This document shows, piece after piece, positions 34,373 to 43,496 of a stretch of 64,000 nucleotides of DNA. This DNA comes from Singulisphaera sp. GP187. Lineage in GTDB: Bacteria; Planctomycetota; Phycisphaerae; Phycisphaerales; SM1A02. The stretch is from assembly GCA_945871915.1 (NCBI GenBank), contig CAMBXO010000010.1, positions 1 to 64,000 of the forward strand. The letters are read 5' to 3'. The translations under genes were made by a program, and so were the position numbers. Numbering within the stretch: the first letter of the stretch is position 1; each line of letters begins with the position of its first letter. The notes under the pieces are model-generated. The model saw nothing but the letters and a program-made list of their open reading frames with translations. It was not told the DNA's origin and did no database searches.

Positions 34373-36547
34373 ATGAAAGCGATCCACCATTTCATTCTGA
34401 TTGCATCCGTGAGTTTGATCCCGCTGGTCGCACGCACACACGCTGCGCAAACTGGCCAGTCCTCTGCACCTGGACAATCGGCATCCGCTTCGCAGCCCGC
34501 AAATGAGTGGCCCCAGACCACCACCGACAACGGTGTCACCTACACACTCAACCAGCCAAGCTTCACGGCTATTTCGCAAAACGTTGTCACGCTGACCAGC
34601 GCCATGACTGTGAAGCCATCCAATGGCACGACAGCGATTGGCACCGCCACCATGACGGCCACCATGGTGCCGGCCGAAGTGGCTGGCCTTGTTGAGCTCA
34701 GTCACTTTTCAGTCAGTGGCATTGCGGGCATCAACGATCCAACTGCCCCCGCCACCCTAACCACCCTGCTCACCAACATGGCTTTCACCGTTCCGCTGTC
34801 CGCACTGGTACAGGACATCACGCTGGATGCGACACGAAGCAGCGCCACGCTTTCAAATTCACCGCCTGCAATCGTTGTAACCAACACACCCACCATGTTG
34901 GTAAGCGTCGCTGGTGCTCCGGTACTTGCGCCACTTGCTTCCACGACGTGGCAAAAAGTGATTAACACGCCTTTCATCCTTCTGAAATCTGCCGATGGAC
35001 GATGGTGGGTTCGACTCGGCAAAGCGAATTGGATGAATGCGACTTCGCTCAACGGTCCCTTTGGTTTGGCGGCCAGTGCACCACCTACCGAAGTGGTCAC
35101 AGCTATCGGTCCAATGCCGGCGACACCAGAAGGTCTCGGCGAGGACATCGACCGCGTTGGTGCGCCATTGGCGACTCCACCTTCGGTCATCGTGGCCACA
35201 CGACCAACCGTTCTGGTTTCCATCAATGGTGGAATGCAAACGGAGCCCATCAGACCCGGATTGAACAAAGTGACCAACGCAAGCCAGACCATGTTCATCC
35301 GAACGGCGCCGCCAACACAATGGGTGCTTGCGTCCGGTCGCTGGTTCAGCAGCAACAGCACGAGTGGTCCTTGGGTTTATGTTCCACCCAGTGAACTTCC
35401 CGCTGAATTCAAGCAGATCAAAGCGGGCGACGACGACAAACTTTCGGCTGCACTCGCAAGCGTTCCTGGAACAAATGAATCCAACGCGGCCATTGTCAAT
35501 GCCGGATTGGTTCGCACCGCAGTCCTAAGCCGCGCAACAGCGGTGTGTGTGGTGAACTACAACGGATCTCCCGCCTTCGCGGATGTGCAAGGAACGGCGA
35601 TGCAGTATGCGACCAATTCAAACCAGCCGGTGATTCAATCTGGTTCCAACTTCTATTGTTGCGATAACGCTGCGTGGTTTGTTGCCAACAGTGCGACAGG
35701 TCCGTGGGCTCTGTGCGACACGGTCCCGGCATCCGTTTATTCCATTCCTCCGTCGTGCCCGGTGTATTCCTGTACCTATGTCGAGGTGTATGGAAGCACC
35801 GCCGACTCGGTCACCTTCGGTTTTACCGGTGGATACATGAACACCTTTGTGCAGGATGGTGCGATTGTGTACGGAACTGGATACGACTATCCAACAACAA
35901 CCGCAGCAGACCAGACTATTCAGGTGTATCCGCAGACTTATGGCATGCAGGCTGCATACGACCAAGACTCTGGAATCTTTGCCCCACCTTCAGAGAGTGA
36001 CTTCTATGGCTACTACCCATCGGTGTATCCAAATGTTCTCAATGATGGATGGGACGGATGGGGCTGGTACGAAGGTGGCACGGTTGCGTATGGATGGGGT
36101 TATGGAAACTGGGGACATTGGAATCAGTGGAATGATTCATATCGCCACTGGAATCCTTATTACAACCATTGGAACAATGGTCTTAATGGCTGGAGCCACA
36201 ACGAATTCAATCATTGGAATCAGGTCAATCGTGATGCCAACATCGCTGCTCGCAACAACACGCCATTTAATACGGCAAGAAATTGGAATCGGGGTTCTGA
36301 CACGAATGCCGGAGCGCACAATTGGACCAATGTTGGAGCGGCCGATCGTGTTGGCGATGGGGATCGTGCCAACAACCTTGGTCGTGCAAACGATGGTCGA
36401 TTTGGTGGCCAGCGGTCTGGTTCAGCGAATGGAGCGAGCGGCTTTCACAACGGATATCAGAACGCCGGTCGACCCGGTGGCAGCGACAATCAGGACGCTC
36501 GCGGTGGCGGAGGCGGAATGCGCGGTGGTGGTGGCGGCCGCCGCTGA
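34373..36547 (+). CDS. Secreted protein resembling 'carbohydrate-binding family V/XII' proteins
   Basis: A 724-residue exported protein with a signal peptide (about 1-25, ending THAAQT). A repeated module built on an SADGRWWVRL or ASGRWFSSNSTSGPW core appears three times (about residues 205-235, 320-345 and 430-450), each preceded by a strand such as PTMLVSVAGAP or PTVLVSINGG. The C-terminal 190 residues are of very low complexity: first Tyr/Gly/Asp, then repeated W-x-H/N-W-N units, then a Gly/Arg tail. Proteins of this kind are annotated in planctomycetes as carbohydrate-binding V/XII; no enzyme motif is visible. It diverges from ricT and converges on der. Confidence 0.75.
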   Translation: MKAIHHFILIASVSLIPLVARTHAAQTGQSSAPGQSASASQPANEWPQTTTDNGVTYTLNQPSFTAISQNVVTLTSAMTVKPSNGTTAIGTATMTATMVPAEVAGLVELSHFSVSGIAGINDPTAPATLTTLLTNMAFTVPLSALVQDITLDATRSSATLSNSPPAIVVTNTPTMLVSVAGAPVLAPLASTTWQKVINTPFILLKSADGRWWVRLGKANWMNATSLNGPFGLAASAPPTEVVTAIGPMPATPEGLGEDIDRVGAPLATPPSVIVATRPTVLVSINGGMQTEPIRPGLNKVTNASQTMFIRTAPPTQWVLASGRWFSSNSTSGPWVYVPPSELPAEFKQIKAGDDDKLSAALASVPGTNESNAAIVNAGLVRTAVLSRATAVCVVNYNGSPAFADVQGTAMQYATNSNQPVIQSGSNFYCCDNAAWFVANSATGPWALCDTVPASVYSIPPSCPVYSCTYVEVYGSTADSVTFGFTGGYMNTFVQDGAIVYGTGYDYPTTTAADQTIQVYPQTYGMQAAYDQDSGIFAPPSESDFYGYYPSVYPNVLNDGWDGWGWYEGGTVAYGWGYGNWGHWNQWNDSYRHWNPYYNHWNNGLNGWSHNEFNHWNQVNRDANIAARNNTPFNTARNWNRGSDTNAGAHNWTNVGAADRVGDGDRANNLGRANDGRFGGQRSGSANGASGFHNGYQNAGRPGGSDNQDARGGGGGMRGGGGGRR

Positions 36548-36556
36548 GCGATCACC

Positions 36557-38182
36557 TTAACGGCTGCGTCGTTTTCCTGCAGCGGAATGCTTTACGCCAG
36601 TTCGTGCCGTGCCTCGCTTGCCAACCGCGGCCTGTTTCGCGCTAGTTCGTGCGGTGCCTCGCTTGGCCGGAGATTTTTTGGACGTTCGGCCGCCCAAACG
36701 ATTTGAACTGTTATGCCGAGTGGACTTTTTGGGGCCGCGCTTGCTTGAGCGTGCTGGGGCTGGTTGTGCCGACGCGGATGGTGGTAACCCACTTTCGTCA
36801 TCTTGCCAGCGACGCCTCGCACTGAACTGGAGTTTGATCGGCACCTCACTAAACGGCAATTCCTCGCGAAGCCGATTGAGCAAGTAGCGCTCGTACTGGC
36901 CTTCAAAGAATGCTGGCTTGTTCACCACCATAGCAATCGTTGGTGGATTGATTGCAATCTGGCTGACATAGAACACCTTGGCCTTGGTTCCCAGTTTGCT
37001 GCTGGGGCCGCGATCCTCAAGAATGCGCCGCACCACCACATTCACACGCCCGGTCCCCTCTCGGTGATTGGATTGCTCTCGCAGCGAGAAACTCATTGCC
37101 ACGGCCTCACGCAATCCCTTGCCGGACTTGGCACTCACAAAGCAAATGGGTGCAAACGAAAGACCCGGGAATTCTTGCGTAAGATAATTCTGATAGTCGG
37201 ATGGCTTCTGATTCTTTTCAACCAGATCCCATTTGTTCACAACGATGATCGTTGGTTTGAATGTTTCGACCAACTGCCCGGCCAATTGTTTTTCGATTTG
37301 GCTAATCTTTTCGACCGCGTCAAGCAACAGCCATGACACTTCGCTGCGAGCGATGGCGTCGGTGGTGCGTGTGTTGGCATAAAACTCAATGTCCCCGTCC
37401 CAACTCTTTCGCTTTCGAATGCCCGCGGTGTCAATCAGCGTGATCGCCCGACCCTCCATCTGAATGCGAACATCAACGCTGTCTCGAGTGGTGCCCGCGA
37501 TCTCGCTCACAATGACGCGGGGTTCGCCCGCGAGTTGGTTCACAAGACTGCTCTTGCCGGCGTTGCGCCGACCCACGATGGCGATCCGCAGGTCACTCGA
37601 TGGTGGCGACTCGTCGAGGTCGTCACTCTTGGCGGGCAGCCTAGCGCATACGGCATCCCGAAGTCGGCCCATACCGTTTCCGCTTTGGGCGCTCACACAA
37701 AGCGGTGAACCGAATCCAAGCCGCGTCGCCTCGTGCGCCGCTGTTTCAAAGCTTCGATCATCCGCCTTGTTCGCAACCAGCATGGTCTTGCCAACAAACC
37801 CTCGCTTGCGCAACAGTTCGGCCACCGTTCGATCCAGTGCCATCACTCCATCGCGGACGTCGATCGTAAAGAGAATGATGTCCGCTGCATCGGCGGCAGC
37901 CATGATCTGGTTCTCAATGTCCGGCGTGAGGAGCGAGAGATCCTTGCCTGCATCGTCGATCCGTTTTTTCTCGGTGATGTAAATGCCCCATCCACCTGTA
38001 TCAATCACTTCCACGGCACGGGTTGGCCCAGACGATGGCTTGATGGCGATCTCCGCTGCAATCCGATCTCGCGTGACACCGGGGGTTGGATCAACGATCG
38101 AAATGCGCTTGCCAGCAAGCCGATTGAACAGGCTGCTTTTGCCCACATTTGGGCGGCCAAGAATGGCAAGGCGTGGAAGCAT
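36557..38182 (-). CDS. der: Ribosome-assembly GTPase Der with a long basic tail
   Basis: Tandem GTPase required for 50S assembly. Domain one has GRPNVGKSSLFN, PGVTRD, DTGG and NKAD; domain two has GRRNAGKSSLVN, GTTRD, DTAGIRKR and NKWD; a KH-like domain follows. The first 465 or so residues equal a normal Der. About 75 more residues are rich in Lys, Arg, Ser and Ala, resembling histone-H1-type tails, and contain two KRGTART repeats. The ATG at 38182 starts the G domain exactly; an earlier start at 38233 would add 17 residues. The tail could bind rRNA or nucleic acid; this is inference. Confidence 0.95.
   Translation of the reverse strand: MLPRLAILGRPNVGKSSLFNRLAGKRISIVDPTPGVTRDRIAAEIAIKPSSGPTRAVEVIDTGGWGIYITEKKRIDDAGKDLSLLTPDIENQIMAAADAADIILFTIDVRDGVMALDRTVAELLRKRGFVGKTMLVANKADDRSFETAAHEATRLGFGSPLCVSAQSGNGMGRLRDAVCARLPAKSDDLDESPPSSDLRIAIVGRRNAGKSSLVNQLAGEPRVIVSEIAGTTRDSVDVRIQMEGRAITLIDTAGIRKRKSWDGDIEFYANTRTTDAIARSEVSWLLLDAVEKISQIEKQLAGQLVETFKPTIIVVNKWDLVEKNQKPSDYQNYLTQEFPGLSFAPICFVSAKSGKGLREAVAMSFSLREQSNHREGTGRVNVVVRRILEDRGPSSKLGTKAKVFYVSQIAINPPTIAMVVNKPAFFEGQYERYLLNRLREELPFSEVPIKLQFSARRRWQDDESGLPPSASAQPAPARSSKRGPKKSTRHNSSNRLGGRTSKKSPAKRGTARTSAKQAAVGKRGTARTGVKHSAAGKRRSR
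36596..36668. repeat. Two imperfect direct repeats in the der tail
   Basis: A 27-base unit at 36596-36622 recurs at 36641-36668 with a few changes, offset 45 bases. It encodes the duplicated KRGTART segments of Der and points to recent in-frame duplication of the basic tail. Confidence 0.7.
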
Positions 38183-38299
38183 GAGCGCCACATGGTACGC
38201 AAATCCGCCTTGAACCAAAACGACATGATGCATTCGACATGGCTGCCTGCGTGGGTGAATGCTTCACGCCGCAGCCGCCCCGTAGGCAACATTGTTTGT

Positions 38300-39094
38300 T
38301 TACTGTGGCGTTCGCAGAACGCGAAATCCAACCGTTGCTTCGCGCGTGACCGGATCGCCTAGTGATCGACTGTCACTCTTGGCACAGACCGGGCAATTGA
38401 ACCAACTTCCACCACGAAATGGTTGTGGTGATCCGGGATCCGCTGTTGGATCGAAGCACCACTCCCACACATTTCCGTGCATGTCATACAAACCCCATGC
38501 GTTTGGTTTTTTCCCCGATACCGCGTGCGTACTTCCGCCGCTTTGATCGCGACCCCACGAAAAGGTTCCAATGGCAAGTTCGTCGTCTCCAAAACCCCAC
38601 GCCCCCATGTTGCCGGCGCGGCACGCGTACTCCCACTCCGCCTCAGTTGGCAGTCGCCATCCGGGCCCACCCAAATCCTTCACAATCGCAAAACGAATGC
38701 TTCCGTCTTGCTGTCGCGAAATCTTGTCGAGGGCATAGCGCGGCGAGATGGAATCTCGTTTTGATTTCTCGTTGCAATACTCAATGGCATCAAACAGCGT
38801 GACTTGCTCAACCGGCCGCAACGCTGAATCCGGCGCGTCTTTGAACTTGGATGGGTTTCGATGCAGTGTTGCCTGAAATTCTGCTTGTGTGATTTCGGTG
38901 CGGCTCATTTCCATGGCCTTTGGGAATGCGTGCACGGTTCCCGCTCGCTTAGTCACACCGTCGGCCTCCAATTGTCCTGTTCCCTGATCAAGCGCACTCA
39001 TCATGAAGGCGCCAGCCGGAATGCTGACCGCGTCACGCGATGGAGAATCCGCTGCAAGAATTACAAGCAACACCGAAAGGAGAGCCCGACTCAT
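38300..39094 (-). CDS. FGE/sulfatase-modifying-factor domain protein
   Basis: A 264-residue secreted protein with a signal peptide (about 1-16) and an FGE-sulfatase domain. Recognisable are SIPAGAFMM, VTLFDAIEYCNEKS, GWRLPTEAEWEYACRAG, NAWGLYDMHGNVWEWCFD and the final FRGGSWF with GFRVLR. In genuine formylglycine-generating enzymes two redox cysteines are spaced CX4C after GGS; here the spacing is CX2C (NCPVC), so it is more likely a non-catalytic or differently acting family member. Its start overlaps the upstream membrane protein gene by 4 bases, making it the last gene of the sigma-factor operon. Confidence 0.85.
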   Translation of the reverse strand: MSRALLSVLLVILAADSPSRDAVSIPAGAFMMSALDQGTGQLEADGVTKRAGTVHAFPKAMEMSRTEITQAEFQATLHRNPSKFKDAPDSALRPVEQVTLFDAIEYCNEKSKRDSISPRYALDKISRQQDGSIRFAIVKDLGGPGWRLPTEAEWEYACRAGNMGAWGFGDDELAIGTFSWGRDQSGGSTHAVSGKKPNAWGLYDMHGNVWEWCFDPTADPGSPQPFRGGSWFNCPVCAKSDSRSLGDPVTREATVGFRVLRTPQ

Positions 39095-40080
39095 TCGGAT
39101 TCCTTGCTTTGGCTTTGTCGTGCCGCGGTAAACCAATCATCGGTGTATTGCACTGGCGGCTCCAGCAACAGGGTCATGCGAGATGGTGGTCCCATCGGTG
39201 CTCCAATTCCGTCGTGCACTTGTTTTTGCGGTCCACCTGGTCCATCCGGACCCTCTGGACGCTGGTGATGCGGTGGTGGGCCATCGTGTTTTCCTAATGG
39301 CCTCCGTGGCTGATCGGTATTTCGCTGCGGCCACGAAAGTTCCATTCGCTTTGGCCTCTGCTTCAGCGAGTCGATCACCAAATCAATGCGATTGGGTTCT
39401 CGTGGCGGTCCATCTGTGCGAGTTGCGGAGAGGTGCTCGGTACCCGGTTCGGATTCCAAGGATGGCTCGGTACTCCAAGACCATCCGGGCAACAAACCTG
39501 TCTCAAGCATTTCGGCCATGTCAACCATCAGACCATCACGCGGACTCATGATCCATGCCGGCCACGGCCGATCGGCTGGATGTGTATGGACTTCTCCATC
39601 TGGAGAAATGCTCCACGCGGTGTCGCCATCTTGGCCACGAATTTCGGTTGCTCCATCGGGCATCCTGAGTGTAAGAACCATGTGTGTTGCATCCCGAATG
39701 TCAAGAGTTCCGGTGAGCGGCGGGCGATCGGCGTGTTCATTCGGTGGTTCCAAAATGAACATCACTCGGCGATCGCTGGAGGCTCGTTCTCGCACCGCAA
39801 TCGCTCGCGCCCGGTCTGCGGCATTGACTCGTTGTGGAGAAATAATGAATCCGGCCACCACCAAGGCTGCCACCGCGGCAATGCCGCCGATTCGAGTGAG
39901 CATGTGCGCCGAGATTTTCTGTGATCTGGAAATGCGCTGCATGGCCACTTGAACGCGGCGCTCCCTGTCAATCTGCAGCTCGTGGCGCGTGATCAAGAGA
40001 CCGTGCACCAGTCTCGCACGCGCTTGATCCGCAACCGACGCATCGGGTTCATCTGTCCATTCAAATGGGGTTCGACTCAT
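39091..40080 (-). CDS. Single-pass membrane protein, probable anti-sigma partner
   Basis: A 329-residue protein whose ATG overlaps the sigma-factor stop by 4 bases. The first 60 residues are cytoplasmic and helical, one membrane segment follows (about 62-80), and the outer part begins with TGTLDIRDATHMVLTLRMPDG, reminiscent of the LolA-like or MucB-type periplasmic folds. The C-terminal third is Pro/Arg/Gly-rich (PPRRPLG, PEGPDGPGGP) and ends with a short folded segment. Topology and gene order are those of an anti-sigma factor; the usual zinc motif HX3CX2C is absent, so this is inferred from context. Confidence 0.65.
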   Translation of the reverse strand: MSRTPFEWTDEPDASVADQARARLVHGLLITRHELQIDRERRVQVAMQRISRSQKISAHMLTRIGGIAAVAALVVAGFIISPQRVNAADRARAIAVRERASSDRRVMFILEPPNEHADRPPLTGTLDIRDATHMVLTLRMPDGATEIRGQDGDTAWSISPDGEVHTHPADRPWPAWIMSPRDGLMVDMAEMLETGLLPGWSWSTEPSLESEPGTEHLSATRTDGPPREPNRIDLVIDSLKQRPKRMELSWPQRNTDQPRRPLGKHDGPPPHHQRPEGPDGPGGPQKQVHDGIGAPMGPPSRMTLLLEPPVQYTDDWFTAARQSQSKESE

Positions 40081-40601
40081 GCCAACAACCCCTTTCGTTG
40101 CAAACACTCCGAGACCAGCATGCGGCCCCGTTGAACACGCTTCTTGATCGTTTCCACGCGCTCTCTCAGTTGTTCAGCGATGCGATCCGCCGACTCCCCA
40201 AGGTGATAAGCCATGTCCATGGTGGTGGCGTATGGCTCTGCAAGTTTGTCCACGCAGTCATTCAGGGCGGCGAGTTGTTCGTGAAATTCGACACCTGATG
40301 GCCCATCAAACCGATCGGCCTGCGCTTGAACTGACTCAATGAGCTCGCTGCTCACAACGGCTCTTCGTCGCGCGCGGTAGTTCTCCATGGCCACCAAACG
40401 GGCAATGCCCCGCAGCCACATTCCAAAGGGCCGGGATCGGTCGTACGAATCCAGCCGGCGCCAGGCTCGCAGCATGGTTTCCTGAAAGAGGTCGTCAGCG
40501 GTCGCTTGATCCAGCGACACAGCGCGAAGAAACGCCATCAAGCGGTCCGAATGTTCGCGAGCAAGGATTTCAAATACAGCATTGGCTGACGGGTGCGCCA
40601 T
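40077..40601 (-). CDS. ECF-type RNA polymerase sigma factor
   Basis: A 174-residue sigma factor with region 2 (about residues 10-75, including ADDLFQETMLRAWRRL and FGMWLRGIARLVAMENYRARRR) and region 4 (about 120-165), but no region 3, as in ECF sigma factors. It starts 3 bases after the YHYH gene stop and overlaps the membrane partner by 4 bases. The sequence resembles sigma factors common in planctomycete and verrucomicrobial genomes. It probably controls a small envelope regulon, including its own operon; no promoter motif can be assigned. Confidence 0.9.
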   Translation of the reverse strand: MAHPSANAVFEILAREHSDRLMAFLRAVSLDQATADDLFQETMLRAWRRLDSYDRSRPFGMWLRGIARLVAMENYRARRRAVVSSELIESVQAQADRFDGPSGVEFHEQLAALNDCVDKLAEPYATTMDMAYHLGESADRIAEQLRERVETIKKRVQRGRMLVSECLQRKGLLA

Positions 40602-40604
40602 GAC

Positions 40605-41726
40605 TTAGAACTCAAGAAGCAGGAGTGCAATGTCTCCACCGTCAACAATTCCGCTTCCATCGATGTCTCCGGGTCCATAACTTCCAAGACTCAGTAGAAG
40701 CAGCGCAATATCACCAAAGTCTGTCGTTCCAGATTCATCTGGATCCAGAATGTTGTAGGTCGTCACACCTGCCGGCGGAACAACTTTGCCTCCGGTTGGG
40801 CCCGTGTTCGTGGTGTCGAGCGTTCCGTGATAGGTCGGACCAATCATGTATGGATAACTGGGTAATCCATTCGAATTGTGTGTGACAAAGTAGGCCCATG
40901 TTCCATCTGGATACTCCGGCGTAACACAGAAGCGAACATTGGAGGTGTCTAGATCACCAAGCCCGGCGACATACTCAAAATCCTCAATGTAATAGCCAAG
41001 TGGATAGGTGGCACTGACGGGCGGTCCATAATTCAACGTGGTCAGCACTGTTCCATTGGGAAGCGTGGTGCGTGTTGAAATGTTGCGAAGCCGATAGCTC
41101 GAAGTGATTCGTCGAATGTCCCCTGATCCGTCTGTGTTGGCAAAGCCATAGGGACCATAAACGGGAAAGCCATCAAACCCAAAGCCAACAATTGGGGAGT
41201 GGGAAACCAATTCTTCTGTGAACATGCAGCTTGCGTTTTGGTGATTGTGATACTGCACCATCGCCGGATGTCCGCCGCATGAATCGAAACCAGGTGCTTC
41301 AACCACAATGGCGTTCTGGTGCCAGATATTTCGGTTGTTGTAACTGCGGGCATCGCTTGCGTTGTAAATGCACACGCCATTCATCCACACACCGATCTGC
41401 CCCATGCCTGTGGCGGTTTTCGTTCCGGTCTTTGGCTGTGGATTTCGATTGATCCGAAAGGTCCATCCACCATCGATTGGCGAACCCGGATTTCCGGGCC
41501 ACGGACCAATGCTGTACGAAGGAATCGAACTGCACGAGACATACACATAACTGGCGTTGTATTTCACGCTTCGCACATCTGCAAAAATTCCGTTGTACCC
41601 GGCGCGATCCGTGACATTCACTCGCCAACATTCAACTTGCGGCGGTGCGGAGAGCGCGGCCGAGGTCAGGCTGAACGCGAGACCGGATGCGAGATTGAGA
41701 ATGCGGATTGGTCCAAGGTGTCTCAT
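40605..41726 (-). CDS. Secreted YHYH-domain protein with dockerin-like C-terminal repeats
   Basis: A 373-residue exported protein with a signal peptide (about 1-28). The central domain is of the YHYH type: GVWMNGVCIYNASDA, VQYHNHQNASC, and IVGFGFDGFPVYGPYG. The last 46 residues hold two calcium-loop repeats (DPDESGTTDFGDIALLLL and DIDGSGIVDGGDIALLLL) that resemble type I dockerin repeats and are frequent at the C-terminus of Phycisphaerae secreted proteins. The ATG at 41726 has AGGAAG upstream. It lies directly in front of the ECF sigma-factor gene, so it is probably co-transcribed and may be a target or signal component of that system. The domain's function is unknown. Confidence 0.85.
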   Translation of the reverse strand: MRHLGPIRILNLASGLAFSLTSAALSAPPQVECWRVNVTDRAGYNGIFADVRSVKYNASYVYVSCSSIPSYSIGPWPGNPGSPIDGGWTFRINRNPQPKTGTKTATGMGQIGVWMNGVCIYNASDARSYNNRNIWHQNAIVVEAPGFDSCGGHPAMVQYHNHQNASCMFTEELVSHSPIVGFGFDGFPVYGPYGFANTDGSGDIRRITSSYRLRNISTRTTLPNGTVLTTLNYGPPVSATYPLGYYIEDFEYVAGLGDLDTSNVRFCVTPEYPDGTWAYFVTHNSNGLPSYPYMIGPTYHGTLDTTNTGPTGGKVVPPAGVTTYNILDPDESGTTDFGDIALLLLSLGSYGPGDIDGSGIVDGGDIALLLLEF

Positions 41727-41780
41727 GGCACTTCCTATTGACCAACTTTGCCGCATTGGGGACAGGTTGCAACCAAAAAA

Positions 41781-43400
41781 TCATGTTTTGAGCAAGGAAA
41801 TCCCATCCATTTCCTTGGGCTGTGGCACATGAAGCAGTTCTAGCAGCGTGGGGGCCACATCGGCCAGACGCCCACCCTGCCGCAGCTTTATCCCCTTTTT
41901 TCTAGGACAGACAACCGTGAGCGGAACGGTGTAATTGGTATGAGCCGTGTGAGCCGCACCCGTGACGGGGTCCTTCATTTGTTCGGCGTTTCCGTGATCG
42001 GCCGTGATCACCAGCGAACCGTTTCGCTTGAGTGTGGCTTGCAGAATGTCGTGCACGCACGCGTCCACCACTTCACACGCCTGGATGGTTGCGGCGAGTG
42101 AACCGGTGTGCCCCACCATGTCGGGGTTGGCAAAGTTCACAATCAACAGCGACTCGCAATCCGGCGCGGCAAGCCGTGCAAGCACCGCGTCTCGCACACC
42201 AGTTGCACTCATCTCCGGCCTTAGGTCGTAAGTGGGAACATCTCTTGGGCTTGGAATGATGGCTCGATGCTCGCCCGGAAACGGCGCCTCGCGATAGTCA
42301 TTGAAGAAGAACGTGACGTGCGGAAATTTTTCGGTCTCCGCACATCGAAATTGTGTGAGCCCCGCGTTACTGACCACTTGCCCAAGTATTCCGGCCATTT
42401 TGGGTGGACGCATAAAGATGGGATGAACCGGAAGATCCTTTTCGTATTCGGACATGGTGGCGAAGTACAAATGGTGTGGCCGCGGTTCTCGTTCAAAGCC
42501 GCCACCCTGCACTCGTGCCCACTCAGTGTCATTGAGCATGAAGGCTTTGCATATTTCACGGGGCCGATCGCCGCGAAAGTTGAAGAAGATCACAGTGTCT
42601 CCGTCTCGCACCACACCGTCATCGGTCACGCGCGTCGGCGGCAAGAACTCGTCACCAACCTGTGTTGGCCCCGCCGGGTGTTCCAGATTGTGCTGAGACG
42701 CCATCAGAGCGCTCTTGGCTCGATCACCACCACGCCCACACAAAAGATCGAAGGCCTGCTTCACTCGATCCCACCTGTGATCTCGATCCATGGCGTAAAA
42801 GCGACCGCACACCGTTGCAATGCGACCACCTGTGGTGATCAACACCTTCTCAAGCCATGGAATGAATCGAAGCGAGCCGTCACACGCGGTATCGCGTCCA
42901 TCAGTAAACGCGTGCACAAATAATCGCTCCGATGGAAACTTTCGACTTGATGCAAGTTGCAGAATCGCCAGAAGGTGGGGCAGATCACTGTGCACCTGCC
43001 CATCGCTCAATAGCCCCATCACATGCACGCATCGGCCGCTGGACGCAGATCGATCGATGGCGGTCAGCAGCGTCTCGTTTCGCAAAAACTCGCCGCTTCG
43101 AATTGATCGCGTAATGCGCATCAACTCCTGATCCACAATTCTGCCCGCACCCAAATTCTGGTGCCCCACTTCGCTATTGCCCATCACTGGGCCAGCCGGT
43201 CCCATTGGAAGCCCAACATCCTCGCCACTGGTCTTGAGAAGAGTGGTCGGCCACTCCCTTTCAAGCATGTCGGCGCACGGGGTGTGTGCCAACTTCACAG
43301 CGTTGAAGGAGTCGTGATCGGCGTGGGGATTACGACCCCAGCCATCTCGCACAATCAAACACACTGGGCCTGGACTTTCCACCTGTGTTCCATCGGACAT
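41781..43400 (-). CDS. gpmI: 2,3-bisphosphoglycerate-independent phosphoglycerate mutase
   Basis: Glycolytic enzyme interconverting 3- and 2-phosphoglycerate, manganese dependent. The 539-residue product has LIVRDGWG with the metal ligand Asp, the phosphoserine nucleophile Ser76 in VMGNSEVGHQNLGAGR, HAFTDGRDT, FFNFRGDRPRE and the C-terminal ITADHGNAEQM. The ATG at 43400 starts the conserved domain; a much longer open frame to 43874 runs antisense through yggS and is rejected. Slightly longer than the usual 510. It lies alone and diverges from yggS. Confidence 0.95.
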   Translation of the reverse strand: MSDGTQVESPGPVCLIVRDGWGRNPHADHDSFNAVKLAHTPCADMLEREWPTTLLKTSGEDVGLPMGPAGPVMGNSEVGHQNLGAGRIVDQELMRITRSIRSGEFLRNETLLTAIDRSASSGRCVHVMGLLSDGQVHSDLPHLLAILQLASSRKFPSERLFVHAFTDGRDTACDGSLRFIPWLEKVLITTGGRIATVCGRFYAMDRDHRWDRVKQAFDLLCGRGGDRAKSALMASQHNLEHPAGPTQVGDEFLPPTRVTDDGVVRDGDTVIFFNFRGDRPREICKAFMLNDTEWARVQGGGFEREPRPHHLYFATMSEYEKDLPVHPIFMRPPKMAGILGQVVSNAGLTQFRCAETEKFPHVTFFFNDYREAPFPGEHRAIIPSPRDVPTYDLRPEMSATGVRDAVLARLAAPDCESLLIVNFANPDMVGHTGSLAATIQACEVVDACVHDILQATLKRNGSLVITADHGNAEQMKDPVTGAAHTAHTNYTVPLTVVCPRKKGIKLRQGGRLADVAPTLLELLHVPQPKEMDGISLLKT

Positions 43401-43496
43401 GAACCGAGTGTAGGAAAGCGGCGACGTGATGAATTCTTGTGGTGAACACTGGGTGAGGCGTTGCCCGATGTGTTCCGCGTGACTAGCCTGCACACC

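Noticed and set aside
41765-41774. GGTTGCAACC palindrome followed by an A run as a terminator
   Set aside because: On the minus strand the T run precedes the palindrome, and the stem is only five base pairs, so it cannot terminate gpmI transcription.
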